DNA of 64,000 nt, from NCBI GenBank assembly GCA_001587635.1, contig LNJE01000007.1, forward strand, positions 16,262 through 80,261, read 5' to 3'. A program made the position numbers and the translations under genes. Of this stretch, positions 34,797-43,098 are shown piece after piece. Position 1 is the stretch's first letter, and the number at the start of each line of letters is the position of its first letter. The notes under the pieces were generated by a model. That model saw nothing but the letters and a program-made list of their open reading frames with translations, was not told the DNA's origin and did not search any database. Source of the stretch: Methanofastidiosum methylothiophilum. Its GTDB lineage: Archaea > Methanobacteriota_B > Thermococci > Methanofastidiosales > Methanofastidiosaceae.

Positions 34797-35129
34797 TAAA
34801 TCACCTACTAATCTGCATAAAGGAGGAGTAGTCGTTTATAAATCTTTTCTAATAACTAGTATGGTCAAATAATTACAATTTGGTAAAAACATAAACATCT
34901 TTTTTCCATGATTAGTTCCTAATCTAATATATTATTTACAAAATCAAAAAATATATACATTTAAGATTTCTGGAAGTTAAGGCCATCTTTTCACAAATAA
35001 TCTTCTAATAGTCGTTCAATTAATAATCCTAGTATGGCCAATGAAAATAAGCAAATATATAAAATAACTACATTAATAAAATAGTAAGATTTTAAAATAG
35101 TAAAATGTATTTAATATATAGTTGATTCT
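34797..35129. other. 333-bp divergent intergenic region upstream of mcrC
   Basis: No gene is seen. It contains the minus-strand promoter of the pheST operon and the plus-strand promoter of mcrC. Candidate TATA boxes for mcrC are at 35054-35062 and 35109-35118; the second is too close to the ATG to leave a normal leader. There is no ribosome site before the mcrC ATG. Two imperfect copies of a CTAGTATGG(T/C)CAA motif lie about 170 bases apart (near 34857 and 35030). Confidence 0.55.
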
Positions 35130-35732
35130 ATGATAGGAAGAAATACTCACATTGTTCAATGTAGGATGGGAGGGGGCATGGGGCTTGGAGGAGGGCTTGC
35201 CCAAAGAGGTACATTTGCAGATGCAGGTAGAGATATTATTGCTATAGCAATGAGCCCCGGTAGGAGACATATCACAAAGCCAATATGTGAAATAACATAT
35301 GCAATGAGAGAGGCGGGTATTAAAACAAGCGTCATGGTGTTGAATGCTGGAAATGGTGTTCCGCCAGAAGCTCCTTCCTCAGGAGTAAGTGTTCTTTTTG
35401 GGATTGAAGAAAAAGAAGTGGAAATATTAAACGAATTTAAACTTGCAATTATACATCTTGGAAATATTAGAACACATGTTATCTATAAAGCCAAGTTTAT
35501 CTTAGATCTTGTTCCAATTGATGCCATAATAGCCTGCCAAGCACCTGTTACTTTTGAAGATTTTGAAAAAATAGGTGTAAAGACGATTAACAATAATAAT
35601 GGAGCAACTAAAGGGAAGATTGTAGATATTGTTAGTGGTATAATTAGAGGTCAAAGCTGTCCTCAAGAAAAGCTTGACGAAATTATCTCTAAAGTAAAAA
35701 GAAACGTTCATCATGATAGCAATAGTATTTGA
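35130..35732 (+). CDS. mcrC: Methyl-coenzyme M reductase accessory protein McrC
   Basis: McrC is part of the activation complex that, with AtwA, reduces F430-Ni in MCR. The 200-residue protein carries the family hallmarks: IVQCRMGGGMGLGGGLAQRG, AMSPGRRHITKPICEITYA, VLNAGNGVPPEAPSSG and IIHLGNIRTHVIYKAKFIL. In many class I methanogens mcrC lies between mcrD and mcrG; here it is about 29 kb away from mcrBDGA, as in lineages that lack it in the operon. Its last 20 bases overlap the next gene, a HAD protein, so the two are coupled. No ribosome site precedes the ATG, which suggests a leaderless or unusual start. Confidence 0.94.
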   Translation: MIGRNTHIVQCRMGGGMGLGGGLAQRGTFADAGRDIIAIAMSPGRRHITKPICEITYAMREAGIKTSVMVLNAGNGVPPEAPSSGVSVLFGIEEKEVEILNEFKLAIIHLGNIRTHVIYKAKFILDLVPIDAIIACQAPVTFEDFEKIGVKTINNNNGATKGKIVDIVSGIIRGQSCPQEKLDEIISKVKRNVHHDSNSI

Positions 35733-36513
35733 TAAATCAGGGACACTTGTTGATACCAAAAGAGTATCAAAAGATATGGAAAGTAGTGAATTTATTTACC
35801 ATAAATCGTGCTTAGAGCTAATTGAAAATAATCCCAATCTATATTTAGTGACAATCTCTACGGATCCAAGAGAAACTTTTTTACTGGAGGACCCTAAAAA
35901 AAATCTCGGAAACTCAATTAAAGATTTTAATATAGGCTTTGAGGTAGTTTTTAGAGGTATTGATGCAATTATTGATAAAAATAAAATTCTTAAATGGGCA
36001 GAAAGAATTTCTATTGAAGAGGTAAATGAAACATTAAAAAAACTAAAAAAGGAATTTGATGTTTGCACTCTCGTAGGATGTGGGATGGTAGTAGACTCTA
36101 AAAAAGAAAAAATTACCCATATAGTTGCATCATCCGGGAAGATAAAAGAAGGTGTTTTTGAGTTATTTGACTTTCTTCAGCTTGAAGGTATGGATATTTA
36201 CCTAGCCACAGGAGACAATCCATGTTCAGTTTATCCTCTAGCAAAAAGACTTGGGATAATGGATAGCTTTGTTTTCTCACAAGTAGACCCAGAAGGCAAG
36301 AGAAAAATTATATCAAATCTAAAAAAGAACTACGAACAAGTAATTATGGTAGGAGACGATATTAATGACAAAGGTGCTTTTGAAGAAGCTGATTTGAGTT
36401 TTTTAATACTAGAGGGAGAAGCAGAAAGAAAAAATGAATTAAAAACAATAGTTAATTATATAGTAAGCGAACCGTTAGAATTAAAAGAAATATTAAGAAG
36501 ATTTAAGATTTAA
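35713..36513 (+). CDS. HAD-superfamily protein resembling a P-type ATPase phosphorylation domain
   Basis: The 266-residue soluble protein has the HAD nucleophile loop FDKSGTLVDT (Asp7), motif II in LATGDNPCSV, and motif III/IV in VGDDINDKGAFEEADL. These are close to the DKTGT, TGD and GDGxND motifs of P-type ATPases, but it has no membrane helices. A roughly 100-residue cap sits between the first two motifs. It overlaps mcrC by 20 bases, which implies joint expression and raises the possibility of a role in MCR maturation; this is inference. It converges with fen1, sharing 4 bases. Confidence 0.85.
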   Translation: MIAIVFDKSGTLVDTKRVSKDMESSEFIYHKSCLELIENNPNLYLVTISTDPRETFLLEDPKKNLGNSIKDFNIGFEVVFRGIDAIIDKNKILKWAERISIEEVNETLKKLKKEFDVCTLVGCGMVVDSKKEKITHIVASSGKIKEGVFELFDFLQLEGMDIYLATGDNPCSVYPLAKRLGIMDSFVFSQVDPEGKRKIISNLKKNYEQVIMVGDDINDKGAFEEADLSFLILEGEAERKNELKTIVNYIVSEPLELKEILRRFKI

Positions 36514-37508
36514 AAATACATGTCAAGAGTCTTCTGTTTCAAAGTATTCTCAAGAGAAAATTCTATCCTTTCAATTCCCTTTTCTACCCTTAATTCTGAA
36601 AATTCATACTTGTCACATAGTATGCTTAATATTTTATCTTTTTTGGGTCTTTCAAAAGAAATGTTATAGCTATCGGAAACTTCTGGATTAAGAAATAGAT
36701 CTATTATTTGATCAAACTCCCCATATTCCCCAAATTTATCATTTTTCACAATTTCAAGAGCTTTCTTGGGTCCAATCCCCTTTATACCCCCAGGATTATA
36801 ATCTGTTCCAATCAGTATCGCAACTTCAATGAGTTGCTTCCTTGAAAGATTTAGAGAATTTAGCACAACTTGATTATCTATAATTTCAGGTACAACATCA
36901 ACAAATAGTTCTTTTCCTGGAATTTTTCTTTTTCCAGAAATAGTTAGATTTCTTATTAATACAGGGGCCCCAAAAAGAATTGAATCGTAGTCCTGAGATG
37001 CCGACAAATCTGCATCTCCATTTAAAACTACATGTGCAGCCTGTGCCTCTCCTTCTGAGGGTGCTTTGATATAAGGAATCCCCATTGATTTCAAAAGCTC
37101 TTTAGAACTAGTTACCATGTCTTCTTTTAAAAATGAAGTCATTTGGGAATATTTTTTTGCCTCTGTTAAATCCCCTCTTGATTTTGCATCGATAAATTTT
37201 TCTCTTGCTTCTTCTTTAATTTCTTTTCTTTTTTCAATTGTTTGAAATTTTAGTTCAGGCGGATTACCATCAAAAACATATATTGGACTTATCCCTTGCT
37301 CAATAAAATTAACACTCCTATAAAAAAGACCGGATAGATGAGATGTAATTTCTCCTTTAGAATTTTTTAGAGACGTTCCATCTCTTTGTCTTATGATAGC
37401 TAAAAATTGGTAAAGTGCATTATATGCATCGATCGCCACACTTTTACCCTTTAGGTCAGAAATATCGATTTTTTTTTTAGAAACAATTTCGCCCAGATTT
37501 ACGCCCAT
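36510..37508 (-). CDS. fen1: Flap endonuclease 1
   Basis: FEN1 cuts 5' flaps during Okazaki fragment maturation and repair. The 332-residue protein has the N domain (VAIDAYNALYQFLAIIRQRDG), the I domain with EGEAQAAHVVLNGDADLSAS and DYDSILFG carrying metal-binding acids, and an H3TH region with GIKGIGPKKALEIV. The C terminus ends in QKTLDMYF, a PCNA-interacting (PIP) box; PCNA is encoded at 10248. It follows rpoK by 4 bases. Confidence 0.96.
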   Translation of the reverse strand: MGVNLGEIVSKKKIDISDLKGKSVAIDAYNALYQFLAIIRQRDGTSLKNSKGEITSHLSGLFYRSVNFIEQGISPIYVFDGNPPELKFQTIEKRKEIKEEAREKFIDAKSRGDLTEAKKYSQMTSFLKEDMVTSSKELLKSMGIPYIKAPSEGEAQAAHVVLNGDADLSASQDYDSILFGAPVLIRNLTISGKRKIPGKELFVDVVPEIIDNQVVLNSLNLSRKQLIEVAILIGTDYNPGGIKGIGPKKALEIVKNDKFGEYGEFDQIIDLFLNPEVSDSYNISFERPKKDKILSILCDKYEFSELRVEKGIERIEFSLENTLKQKTLDMYF

Positions 37509-37512
37509 AAGG

Positions 37513-37677
37513 CTAATCCCTTACAACAGTTATTGGAATTACTCCTTTCTTCATTTCTCCTTGTGCAATTCTAATTGGATCGAGTAAAGATGTTTTAATT
37601 AATATAGGTGCACCTAGAGAAATCTGAAGGGCTCTAGCCCCAATAATCCTAACTTTCTCATATTTTGTATAGTTCAA
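37513..37677 (-). CDS. rpoK: RNA polymerase subunit Rpo6 (RpoK)
   Basis: This 54-residue gene is short but clear. The product contains TKYEKVRIIGARALQISLGAP, then a short loop, LDPIRIAQGEM and the closing GVIPITVVRD. This matches archaeal RpoK, the homologue of bacterial omega and eukaryotic Rpb6, which stabilises the polymerase assembly. The start is the TTG at 37677, with GGTGGAG 4 bases upstream; no in-frame ATG precedes the conserved region. It lies 4 bases before fen1. Confidence 0.92.
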   Translation of the reverse strand: MNYTKYEKVRIIGARALQISLGAPILIKTSLLDPIRIAQGEMKKGVIPITVVRD

Positions 37678-37765
37678 TGACTCCACCGTTGTTAAATGAA
37701 TATAAAGGGATTATAAATTTTATTGTTACATTTAAAATTGGAGCAGATCTCTTGAAAGAATGAAT

Positions 37766-38176
37766 TTAGTCTCCTAGCGTATTCTCTCCTTTTTTTATTT
37801 TATCGATAATAGTACTAAATAGTTCAATGAATTTTTCCCTATCCTCTGTGTTGTATGTTTGCATTATACTAATATGTATCGCTAGAACTTTCTCTAACAC
37901 TTGTATATGTTCCTCTGCAGTTTTTATGGATTCTATTAAATCTCTTGTTTTTCTAAGAAGAACATGTTGTGCATACGAAAGCTTTGTTGCAACAAAGTAA
38001 ACTTTTGCCATACCAATTCTTCTATAATCAACTAATCCAATTGCTCTCATTATTTCAAGATATTTAACGGCGGTGGCCCTCGACATGTTAAGATTATCTG
38101 CAATCTCTGAAGGAGTAGCACCTATTTTTACACCTTTAAGATACTCAATAATGGCCTCTTCGGCATTTTCTTCCAT
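37766..38176 (-). CDS. Winged-helix transcriptional regulator
   Basis: The 136-residue protein has an N-terminal winged helix-turn-helix (about residues 5-72: GATPSEIADNLNMSRATAVKYLEIMR is the HTH, followed by a wing with DYRRIGMAKVYF). The C-terminal half is helical and likely dimerises. There is no sensor domain. It resembles ArsR/TrmB-like archaeal regulators in general shape only. It is transcribed toward rpoK, away from an AT-rich region that contains two dyads and a candidate operator in front of a 36-residue membrane peptide, its most likely target. Confidence 0.85.
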   Translation of the reverse strand: MEENAEEAIIEYLKGVKIGATPSEIADNLNMSRATAVKYLEIMRAIGLVDYRRIGMAKVYFVATKLSYAQHVLLRKTRDLIESIKTAEEHIQVLEKVLAIHISIMQTYNTEDREKFIELFSTIIDKIKKGENTLGD

Positions 38177-38306
38177 TGATGCTCACCATCCTTATCTCTA
38201 ACGTTAATATATATAAATGTTACTACTATCAGTATTCAAAAAAATAGATTTATTTTAAACTAATACTAAAAATATTCGTGTCCATTGAATTTAATTTATT
38301 ATATTA

Positions 38307-38333
38307 ATGATAAATTAAAATTAAATTTAGCAT
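38307..38333. repeat. Dyad A (imperfect copy)
   Basis: ATGATAAATT (38307-38316) and AATTTAGCAT (38324-38333) form a 10-base inverted repeat with one mismatch and a 7-base centre. It is a diverged copy of the perfect dyad 33 bases downstream. Confidence 0.5.
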
Positions 38334-38365
38334 GAATTATTTATATAATAATATTAAAAATAGTA

Positions 38366-38390
38366 TATGATAAATATTAAATTTATCATA
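38366..38390. repeat. Dyad B (perfect 10-bp arms)
   Basis: TATGATAAAT (38366-38375) and ATTTATCATA (38381-38390) are perfect inverted arms with a 5-base centre. The shape suits a dimeric winged-helix regulator. It lies 190 bases upstream of the winged-helix start and 175 bases before the small membrane gene. Confidence 0.55.
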
Positions 38391-38498
38391 GTGTCTACTC
38401 TATTAAATTAAGATAAAGCTAAACCATATTGAATATAAATATTAATAATCATTATTAAAAAATAATATTAAAGTACTATAAATCAATAAATAGAAAGA

Positions 38499-38522
38499 TT
38501 TATATACTATTGTATTACAATA
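38499..38522 (+). promoter_or_regulatory. TATA box and overlapping operator-like palindrome
   Basis: TTTATATAC (38499-38507) is a strong archaeal TATA box. It is followed at once by TATTGT-ATT-ACAATA (38508-38522), a perfect 6-bp-arm palindrome that lies between the TATA box and the expected start near 38525. A protein bound there would block polymerase. Confidence 0.55.
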
Positions 38523-38540
38523 ATAATAAAGGTGATTAAG

Positions 38541-38651
38541 TTGAAAAAAAAGGTAAAATCTAAGGTTCCAATTGCGATAATAATACCAATAATAGTATTA
38601 GATATATTATTTAGAGGAGAAAAGTCAAGTTCCACTAGACTTTTTTGCTAA
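38541..38651 (+). CDS. 36-residue membrane peptide
   Basis: The start is TTG at 38541, with AAAGGTGAT 5 bases upstream, a strong ribosome site. The peptide has a basic N terminus (MKKKVKSKVP), a hydrophobic Ile-rich core of about 15 residues and a polar tail ending in Cys. It lies right after a consensus TATA box, so expression is likely. The stop overlaps the UPF0179 stop on the opposite strand by 3 bases. I recognise no family. A role as a small membrane regulator or toxin-like peptide is possible but not supported. Confidence 0.5.
   Translation: MKKKVKSKVPIAIIIPIIVLDILFRGEKSSSTRLFC
38620..38646. terminator. Hairpin with T-run in the 3' end of the small membrane gene
   Basis: AAAAGTC (38620-38626) and GACTTTT (38638-38644) pair across an 11-base loop, and the T-run continues to 38646. 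It ends the plus-strand transcript and also lies at the 3' end of the converging UPF0179 gene. Confidence 0.5.
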
Positions 38652-39076
38652 TCTTTAAGTTTTAGAGATACTCTTTGAATGTTATTGCCTAATGGGCACT
38701 CGAGTTTCTCTTTAACTTTTAAAATAAGAAATTTATCTCCTATTGCTACTCCTTCTGGAATACAAAAATCATGATACTGACATATTTCATTACATGAAAA
38801 TGAATATATTCCAGTTGCACCTTCAATTGCATATTTCTTAGGAATTGCAGCTTCAATTTGGGACTCTTTTACTTCAACTATTTTAACTCCAGAATCATGG
38901 ATTTTGCATGGATGCTCAATATTTCTTACAGAAGTTACTGTGTATATCCTTCCCGGCTTTAAATTATCAACACATGTTTTAAAAAATCTACAATCTTTGC
39001 ATTCTGTATCCCCCTTCCCAGCAACAAAAGAAAATCCAGCTTTTGCAAGATTTTTTGGGAGGAGTGTCAGAATCAC
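38648..39076 (-). CDS. UPF0179 family protein
   Basis: The 142-residue protein belongs to an archaeal family of unknown function, conserved in euryarchaea. It has eight cysteines: ECKDCRFFKTC near residue 25, HPCKIH near 55, SCNEIC and FCIPEG near 95-105, and ECPLG near 125. These probably bind an iron-sulfur cluster or zinc. The ATG lies inside the 3' end of egsA (4-base overlap), so the pair is translationally coupled. Confidence 0.88.
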   Translation of the reverse strand: MILTLLPKNLAKAGFSFVAGKGDTECKDCRFFKTCVDNLKPGRIYTVTSVRNIEHPCKIHDSGVKIVEVKESQIEAAIPKKYAIEGATGIYSFSCNEICQYHDFCIPEGVAIGDKFLILKVKEKLECPLGNNIQRVSLKLKD

Positions 39077-40113
39077 TCAATTACCCCCGTGACCTTAGCG
39101 AGTTTAGTAGCTGCTTTTTCAGTGAGGCCACTCTCCCCAAGTATAGTATACCTATCTCTGATCTTATGTGCCATTGTTAAAGCTTTAATTATTTCTTGAT
39201 CTGTAACTCCAAGTTCCGCAGCAGTTGTAGGGGCTTTTAATTTTTCCAATGCTTCTTTTATAGCTCTGTATTCATCTTCTCTGTGAAGATACATAGTCAT
39301 TATAGCCCCAACTCCGCATTGTTCCCCATGCATTGCAGGTTTTTCTGCAATCATGTCAAGTGCGTGTGCAAATGCATGTTCTGCTCCTGAAGCAGGTCTT
39401 GATGAGCTTGCTATGCTCATAGCTACTCCAGAAGATATAAGCCCTTTTAGAACTTTTCTTGCAGATTCCTCTAATCCTTCTTTTATAGCATCTGCATTAT
39501 CAATTACCACTTTCGCACTCATGGAAGACAAAGCTGCAGCATGCTCACTATAGTATTCACCTTTTAGTTTATGAGCAAGTTGCCAATCTAAAACAGCGGT
39601 ACAGTTGGAAATTAAATCTGCACATCCAGAAGCTAGGAATCTATATGGTGCTTGGGATACAATTTTAGTATCTGCAATAATAGCTATTGGAGGTTGTGCC
39701 TCAATAGATAATTTTTTTTCTCCATCACGAATTGATGCTCGAGAAGAAGCTATTCCATCATGGGATGCTACAGTCGGATAGCTAATAAATGGTATAGACA
39801 CATTAAAAGATGCAAGCTTTCCAACGTCTATAACTGAGCCACCGCCAATTGAGATTAATACATCATATTTTCCTTCCTTCAAAAAGTCAGCAACAGAGTT
39901 TACCTCTTCCAACGTAGAAGTTGCCACATGACGATGCTCACAATTTAAATCGTCGGATACTTTTTTCCCAATTATCTTTCTTGTTACAGGATCATCAAGT
40001 ATAACTGGATTTTCGTATCCTAATCTCTCGACAGTTGTTTTAACTGAGCTCCATAAATCTGAGCCTATTACAACCATTCTTGAAAGATTAATTGTGTGGA
40101 TAGGATTTTCCAT
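39073..40113 (-). CDS. egsA: sn-glycerol-1-phosphate dehydrogenase
   Basis: This enzyme makes G1P, the backbone of archaeal lipids, from dihydroxyacetone phosphate. The 346-residue protein has the NAD(P)-binding ISIGGGSVIDVGKLAS near residue 90, SHDGIASSRAS near 120, and the Zn ligands in EHAFAHALD (about 250) and MHGEQCG (about 270). It is the archaeal counterpart of the glycerol dehydrogenase fold. The downstream step, GGGP synthase, is at 19116. The UPF0179 gene overlaps its 3' end. Confidence 0.96.
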   Translation of the reverse strand: MENPIHTINLSRMVVIGSDLWSSVKTTVERLGYENPVILDDPVTRKIIGKKVSDDLNCEHRHVATSTLEEVNSVADFLKEGKYDVLISIGGGSVIDVGKLASFNVSIPFISYPTVASHDGIASSRASIRDGEKKLSIEAQPPIAIIADTKIVSQAPYRFLASGCADLISNCTAVLDWQLAHKLKGEYYSEHAAALSSMSAKVVIDNADAIKEGLEESARKVLKGLISSGVAMSIASSSRPASGAEHAFAHALDMIAEKPAMHGEQCGVGAIMTMYLHREDEYRAIKEALEKLKAPTTAAELGVTDQEIIKALTMAHKIRDRYTILGESGLTEKAATKLAKVTGVIE

Positions 40114-40151
40114 AAAATTTACTGTTTAATATCATTAATAAATCTTTTGAA

Positions 40152-40976
40152 TCAAAAAAGGGAGGGTAATAATGTATTTCTAAATCCAGGCCCAAATCCA
40201 AGTATGAAAATTAATACTTTTATTGAAAGGTAAAAATTATTAATCATAAAAGCTGTAATCTTAAGTCTATATTTAGAAATTTTAATTTCTTTTTCTTTAA
40301 AATTATTTTGTTCCTCTTTATACAGTGTGTCTAGTAAGTAGATTACAATAAGTATCAATATTAATTTTAAAGGGATCATAATTAAAGCTGTTCCTGAAAT
40401 ATTAATTAAAAAAAGAGGCAACAGGTGCTCTTCTCCAAATCCATAGTAATCAATTGCTATGAAGGTGGCACATCCATCGAGTAAATGCCCAAATAATATA
40501 GCAATGTTTTCAAATTCTTTAATTGGCTTATAAAAAAGAGGGGATATGATATATACCGCTAATGTAATTATTGTAGCCATAGAAAGAGGAACTAAAATTC
40601 TTAAAGGGTGATTAAAAAAAGGAATTAGATTATATAAAAAATAAAGCATCCCAATAAATCCAACTGCAAACGTAAGTTTCCAATAGGACAAAATATCTCT
40701 TTTTTCAAGCTGATATCCAATCAATATCATGAAAAATGCAAGAATAAATGTAATTACATAAACACCCGGGGTTATATTCCAAAGTTTTGACCTCTCATAA
40801 AATCCAACGTCCGTCAATACTCTTATTGCAATCGCTAATATCATATAAGGAGATATTGCAACTATGAATGTCTTATCTATTTTTATTTTATTAAAAAGAA
40901 ATTTTAATGCAAAAGTCAATAAGACTAAAAGTATTCCTATGTAAATAAAGTAGTCTTGAGGATTATATACTCCCAT
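40152..40976 (-). CDS. DUF63 family membrane protein
   Basis: The 274-residue protein has about eight hydrophobic segments and matches the archaeal DUF63 family: the N-terminal VYNPQDYFIYIGILL, an IRVLTDVGFYERS block, GHLLDGCATFIAIDYYG near residue 175, and a C-terminal FGPGFRNTLLP. The conserved HxLDGxAT motif may bind a metal or ligand. Function is unknown. Members are restricted to archaea. It is probably transcribed on its own, downstream of the MutS-like gene. Confidence 0.82.
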   Translation of the reverse strand: MGVYNPQDYFIYIGILLVLLTFALKFLFNKIKIDKTFIVAISPYMILAIAIRVLTDVGFYERSKLWNITPGVYVITFILAFFMILIGYQLEKRDILSYWKLTFAVGFIGMLYFLYNLIPFFNHPLRILVPLSMATIITLAVYIISPLFYKPIKEFENIAILFGHLLDGCATFIAIDYYGFGEEHLLPLFLINISGTALIMIPLKLILILIVIYLLDTLYKEEQNNFKEKEIKISKYRLKITAFMINNFYLSIKVLIFILGFGPGFRNTLLPSLF

Positions 40977-41007
40977 GGAAAGATAAATAATTAGTTTGTT
41001 AAAAAGT

Positions 41008-43098
41008 TTATGGTTTTTTTCTCAATACATCAATCATCTTTTGGTATACTTCTTTTTCTTTCCCTTCAGTTGTTTTTGATAATCTTTCCACTATTAGTTC
41101 TGGTGTACTTTTACCAGCTTTATAGAATACAGGTTGTCTATCAACAATTAATTCTAAGGATTCATCTAATCCCTTTGCTTCAATCCCATCAACTCTCATG
41201 TCTTCTGGTAATTTATCTTCTATAGATCTAATCGAGGATATTATCTCTTCCCCAAGATGGGTCACAATCACACATAAAGTGTTAGAATTTCTTAAGAAAT
41301 TCAAGAATGTACCTATTATTTTAGCAGCAGAACCTGGCTCAGTAATTGCCTCAAGTTCATCTACAAGTAATAATCTCTTTTTTTCTTCTATTGCAAGAGG
41401 TACCAGTCTTTTAAGACTAGTTTCAAATGCTCCTTTTGACTCTCCTCTATGCTTTGATAAAAATCCAATCTCATCAAATATAGAAGTAAAAGAATCATTA
41501 GCCGGAACTAAAAATCCCATCTGAAATAGAACTTGAATTGTAATAATTAGCTTCAAAAGAGTAGTCTTCCCTCCAGAGTTTGCACCAGTTAAAATAATAA
41601 CTTTTTCATTTCCTACAATATTGTCCTCTGTTTTACCTATCTTATAGCTAATTGGAATTGAATTTTGAATAAAAACATTTTTTCCATTTCTAAAACTCAA
41701 TCCACTATCCGAAATTTTAGGCATAGACAGATTTTTTTCAACTGCAAATCTACCCATTGCTACAAAAAAATCAATGTCATAACATTCCTCAACTCTTTGA
41801 TTTAAAAATCCCCATAAGTCTGCTATGTCCATCATTTCCTTCTTAATTTCAAATTCCCTCTTGGATATCTCTTTTCTTACATTCTCCTTGATTTCAAAAA
41901 GCTCATTTCTATTTGCTTCTATGGGAAAAGATACTTCTTCCGGAAATAATTCTGATACGTCTAATCCAGTTTTTTGATTTAAATCCTCTATTGATTCTTT
42001 CACTATTTTCCTATATGCATCCCCCAATTGTTTTGGAATATAACTCTGGAAGGCTTTGAGGGGATCTGAATTTTTGATATCAGAAAGCATCGATAGTATG
42101 TCTTTTCCCGCTATACCGATATCTTGATTTTCAATTATCTTTGAAAATTTTTCGTTGATATCCTTCTCGACTACTTTTACCATTTCTTCAAGATTTAGAG
42201 AATTCTTCAGCTTGTTTAGACTTTCATCTGGGAAATTCCCTTTCGAAAATGATTCGACTCTATCCAAAATTTTCTGAAGTTTTAGAACATAATCATCTAA
42301 TTTTGCACCTTCTTCAGCAATTATCCCCTTACTGTTTTTTATCTCTAAAAGAATTTTATACATATCAAGTATAAATTTTATTTTTTGAGCATTCTCAATG
42401 AAACGTTCAATGTAAATCTCTGGAACAATATCTTGAACTGAGAAGTCATCTATATTAATTGTAAAATCAGAAATTTCTGAAAGAGTGTCATACAAAGCAG
42501 AATTTTTTCCATATAGGTAAAATATTAGGGGATAATCGTTCCTAATGCCTCTTGTTTCATGGGGAGAAGAAATATATATAGAATCATAATACTCTGATTT
42601 TGTTTTATTAGAAACTTCTTCTTCATCGGTAATTATTACCCTATCTCTAAATTTTTTGAGTGTAGGAATTTTTAGATCTGATATCCCACTAAGATATTCT
42701 AAAATTTTATGGATTTCCTCTTGGTTTAGTCCTTCTACAAATTTTTTTGCCTTTGAACAGTAATTCAATCTCTTTAAAATTAAGTCTTTATCTCTTAAAG
42801 GCATATAAAGATTAAATCTATTCTTTGATTTTTCCGTTCTAGGATATGTTACCAAAATTGAGATTATCTCTTCATAAATTTCCCAAGCATCACCAAAAAG
42901 GACATCTTCGTATTTTTTTCCAGTGATGATTTCAAAAGTTTCTTTTTGAATTTGAAGTACTTTTTTTTTGCCAAATCCTGGGATCTTTAATAGTTTTTCA
43001 AGTTCTAGTCTTTCAATTATACTTTTTAGCTCCTCTTCAGTATAATATTCTAAAGCCTTTTCAAAACCTTTGTCCCCTAAGATCTGGCAAATATCCAT
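41008..43098 (-). CDS. MutS-family ATPase with N-terminal helix-hairpin-helix
   Basis: The 696-residue protein has an HhH DNA-binding region at the N terminus (about residues 30-60, LLKIPGFGKKKVLQIQKE) and a long coiled-coil middle (about 240-420). The MutS ATPase domain is at about 460-640, with ILTGANSGGKTTLLKLI (Walker A), LLLVDELEAITEPGSAA (Walker B and switch) and VIVTHLGEEI. It lacks the MutS mismatch-binding domain I Phe-x-Glu motif and a C-terminal Smr nuclease. This places it with the archaeal MutS-like proteins of unknown substrate rather than with MutS1. Its ATG overlaps the carbonic anhydrase stop by 1 base. Confidence 0.86.
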   Translation of the reverse strand: MDICQILGDKGFEKALEYYTEEELKSIIERLELEKLLKIPGFGKKKVLQIQKETFEIITGKKYEDVLFGDAWEIYEEIISILVTYPRTEKSKNRFNLYMPLRDKDLILKRLNYCSKAKKFVEGLNQEEIHKILEYLSGISDLKIPTLKKFRDRVIITDEEEVSNKTKSEYYDSIYISSPHETRGIRNDYPLIFYLYGKNSALYDTLSEISDFTINIDDFSVQDIVPEIYIERFIENAQKIKFILDMYKILLEIKNSKGIIAEEGAKLDDYVLKLQKILDRVESFSKGNFPDESLNKLKNSLNLEEMVKVVEKDINEKFSKIIENQDIGIAGKDILSMLSDIKNSDPLKAFQSYIPKQLGDAYRKIVKESIEDLNQKTGLDVSELFPEEVSFPIEANRNELFEIKENVRKEISKREFEIKKEMMDIADLWGFLNQRVEECYDIDFFVAMGRFAVEKNLSMPKISDSGLSFRNGKNVFIQNSIPISYKIGKTEDNIVGNEKVIILTGANSGGKTTLLKLIITIQVLFQMGFLVPANDSFTSIFDEIGFLSKHRGESKGAFETSLKRLVPLAIEEKKRLLLVDELEAITEPGSAAKIIGTFLNFLRNSNTLCVIVTHLGEEIISSIRSIEDKLPEDMRVDGIEAKGLDESLELIVDRQPVFYKAGKSTPELIVERLSKTTEGKEKEVYQKMIDVLRKKP

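Larger units (their letters stand above)
38177..38540. other. 364-bp AT-rich divergent regulatory region
   Basis: No gene is seen. The region is extremely AT-rich and contains the promoter of the winged-helix gene (minus TATA near 38205-38216), two related dyads (38307-38333 and 38366-38390) and the promoter of the small membrane protein. There is no cdc6/orc1 gene or recognisable origin-recognition box, so an origin is not claimed. Confidence 0.6.

Noticed and set aside
38177..38540. Replication origin in the AT-rich dyad region
   Set aside because: There is no cdc6/orc1 gene next to it and no G-rich origin-recognition box. The dyads fit regulation better.
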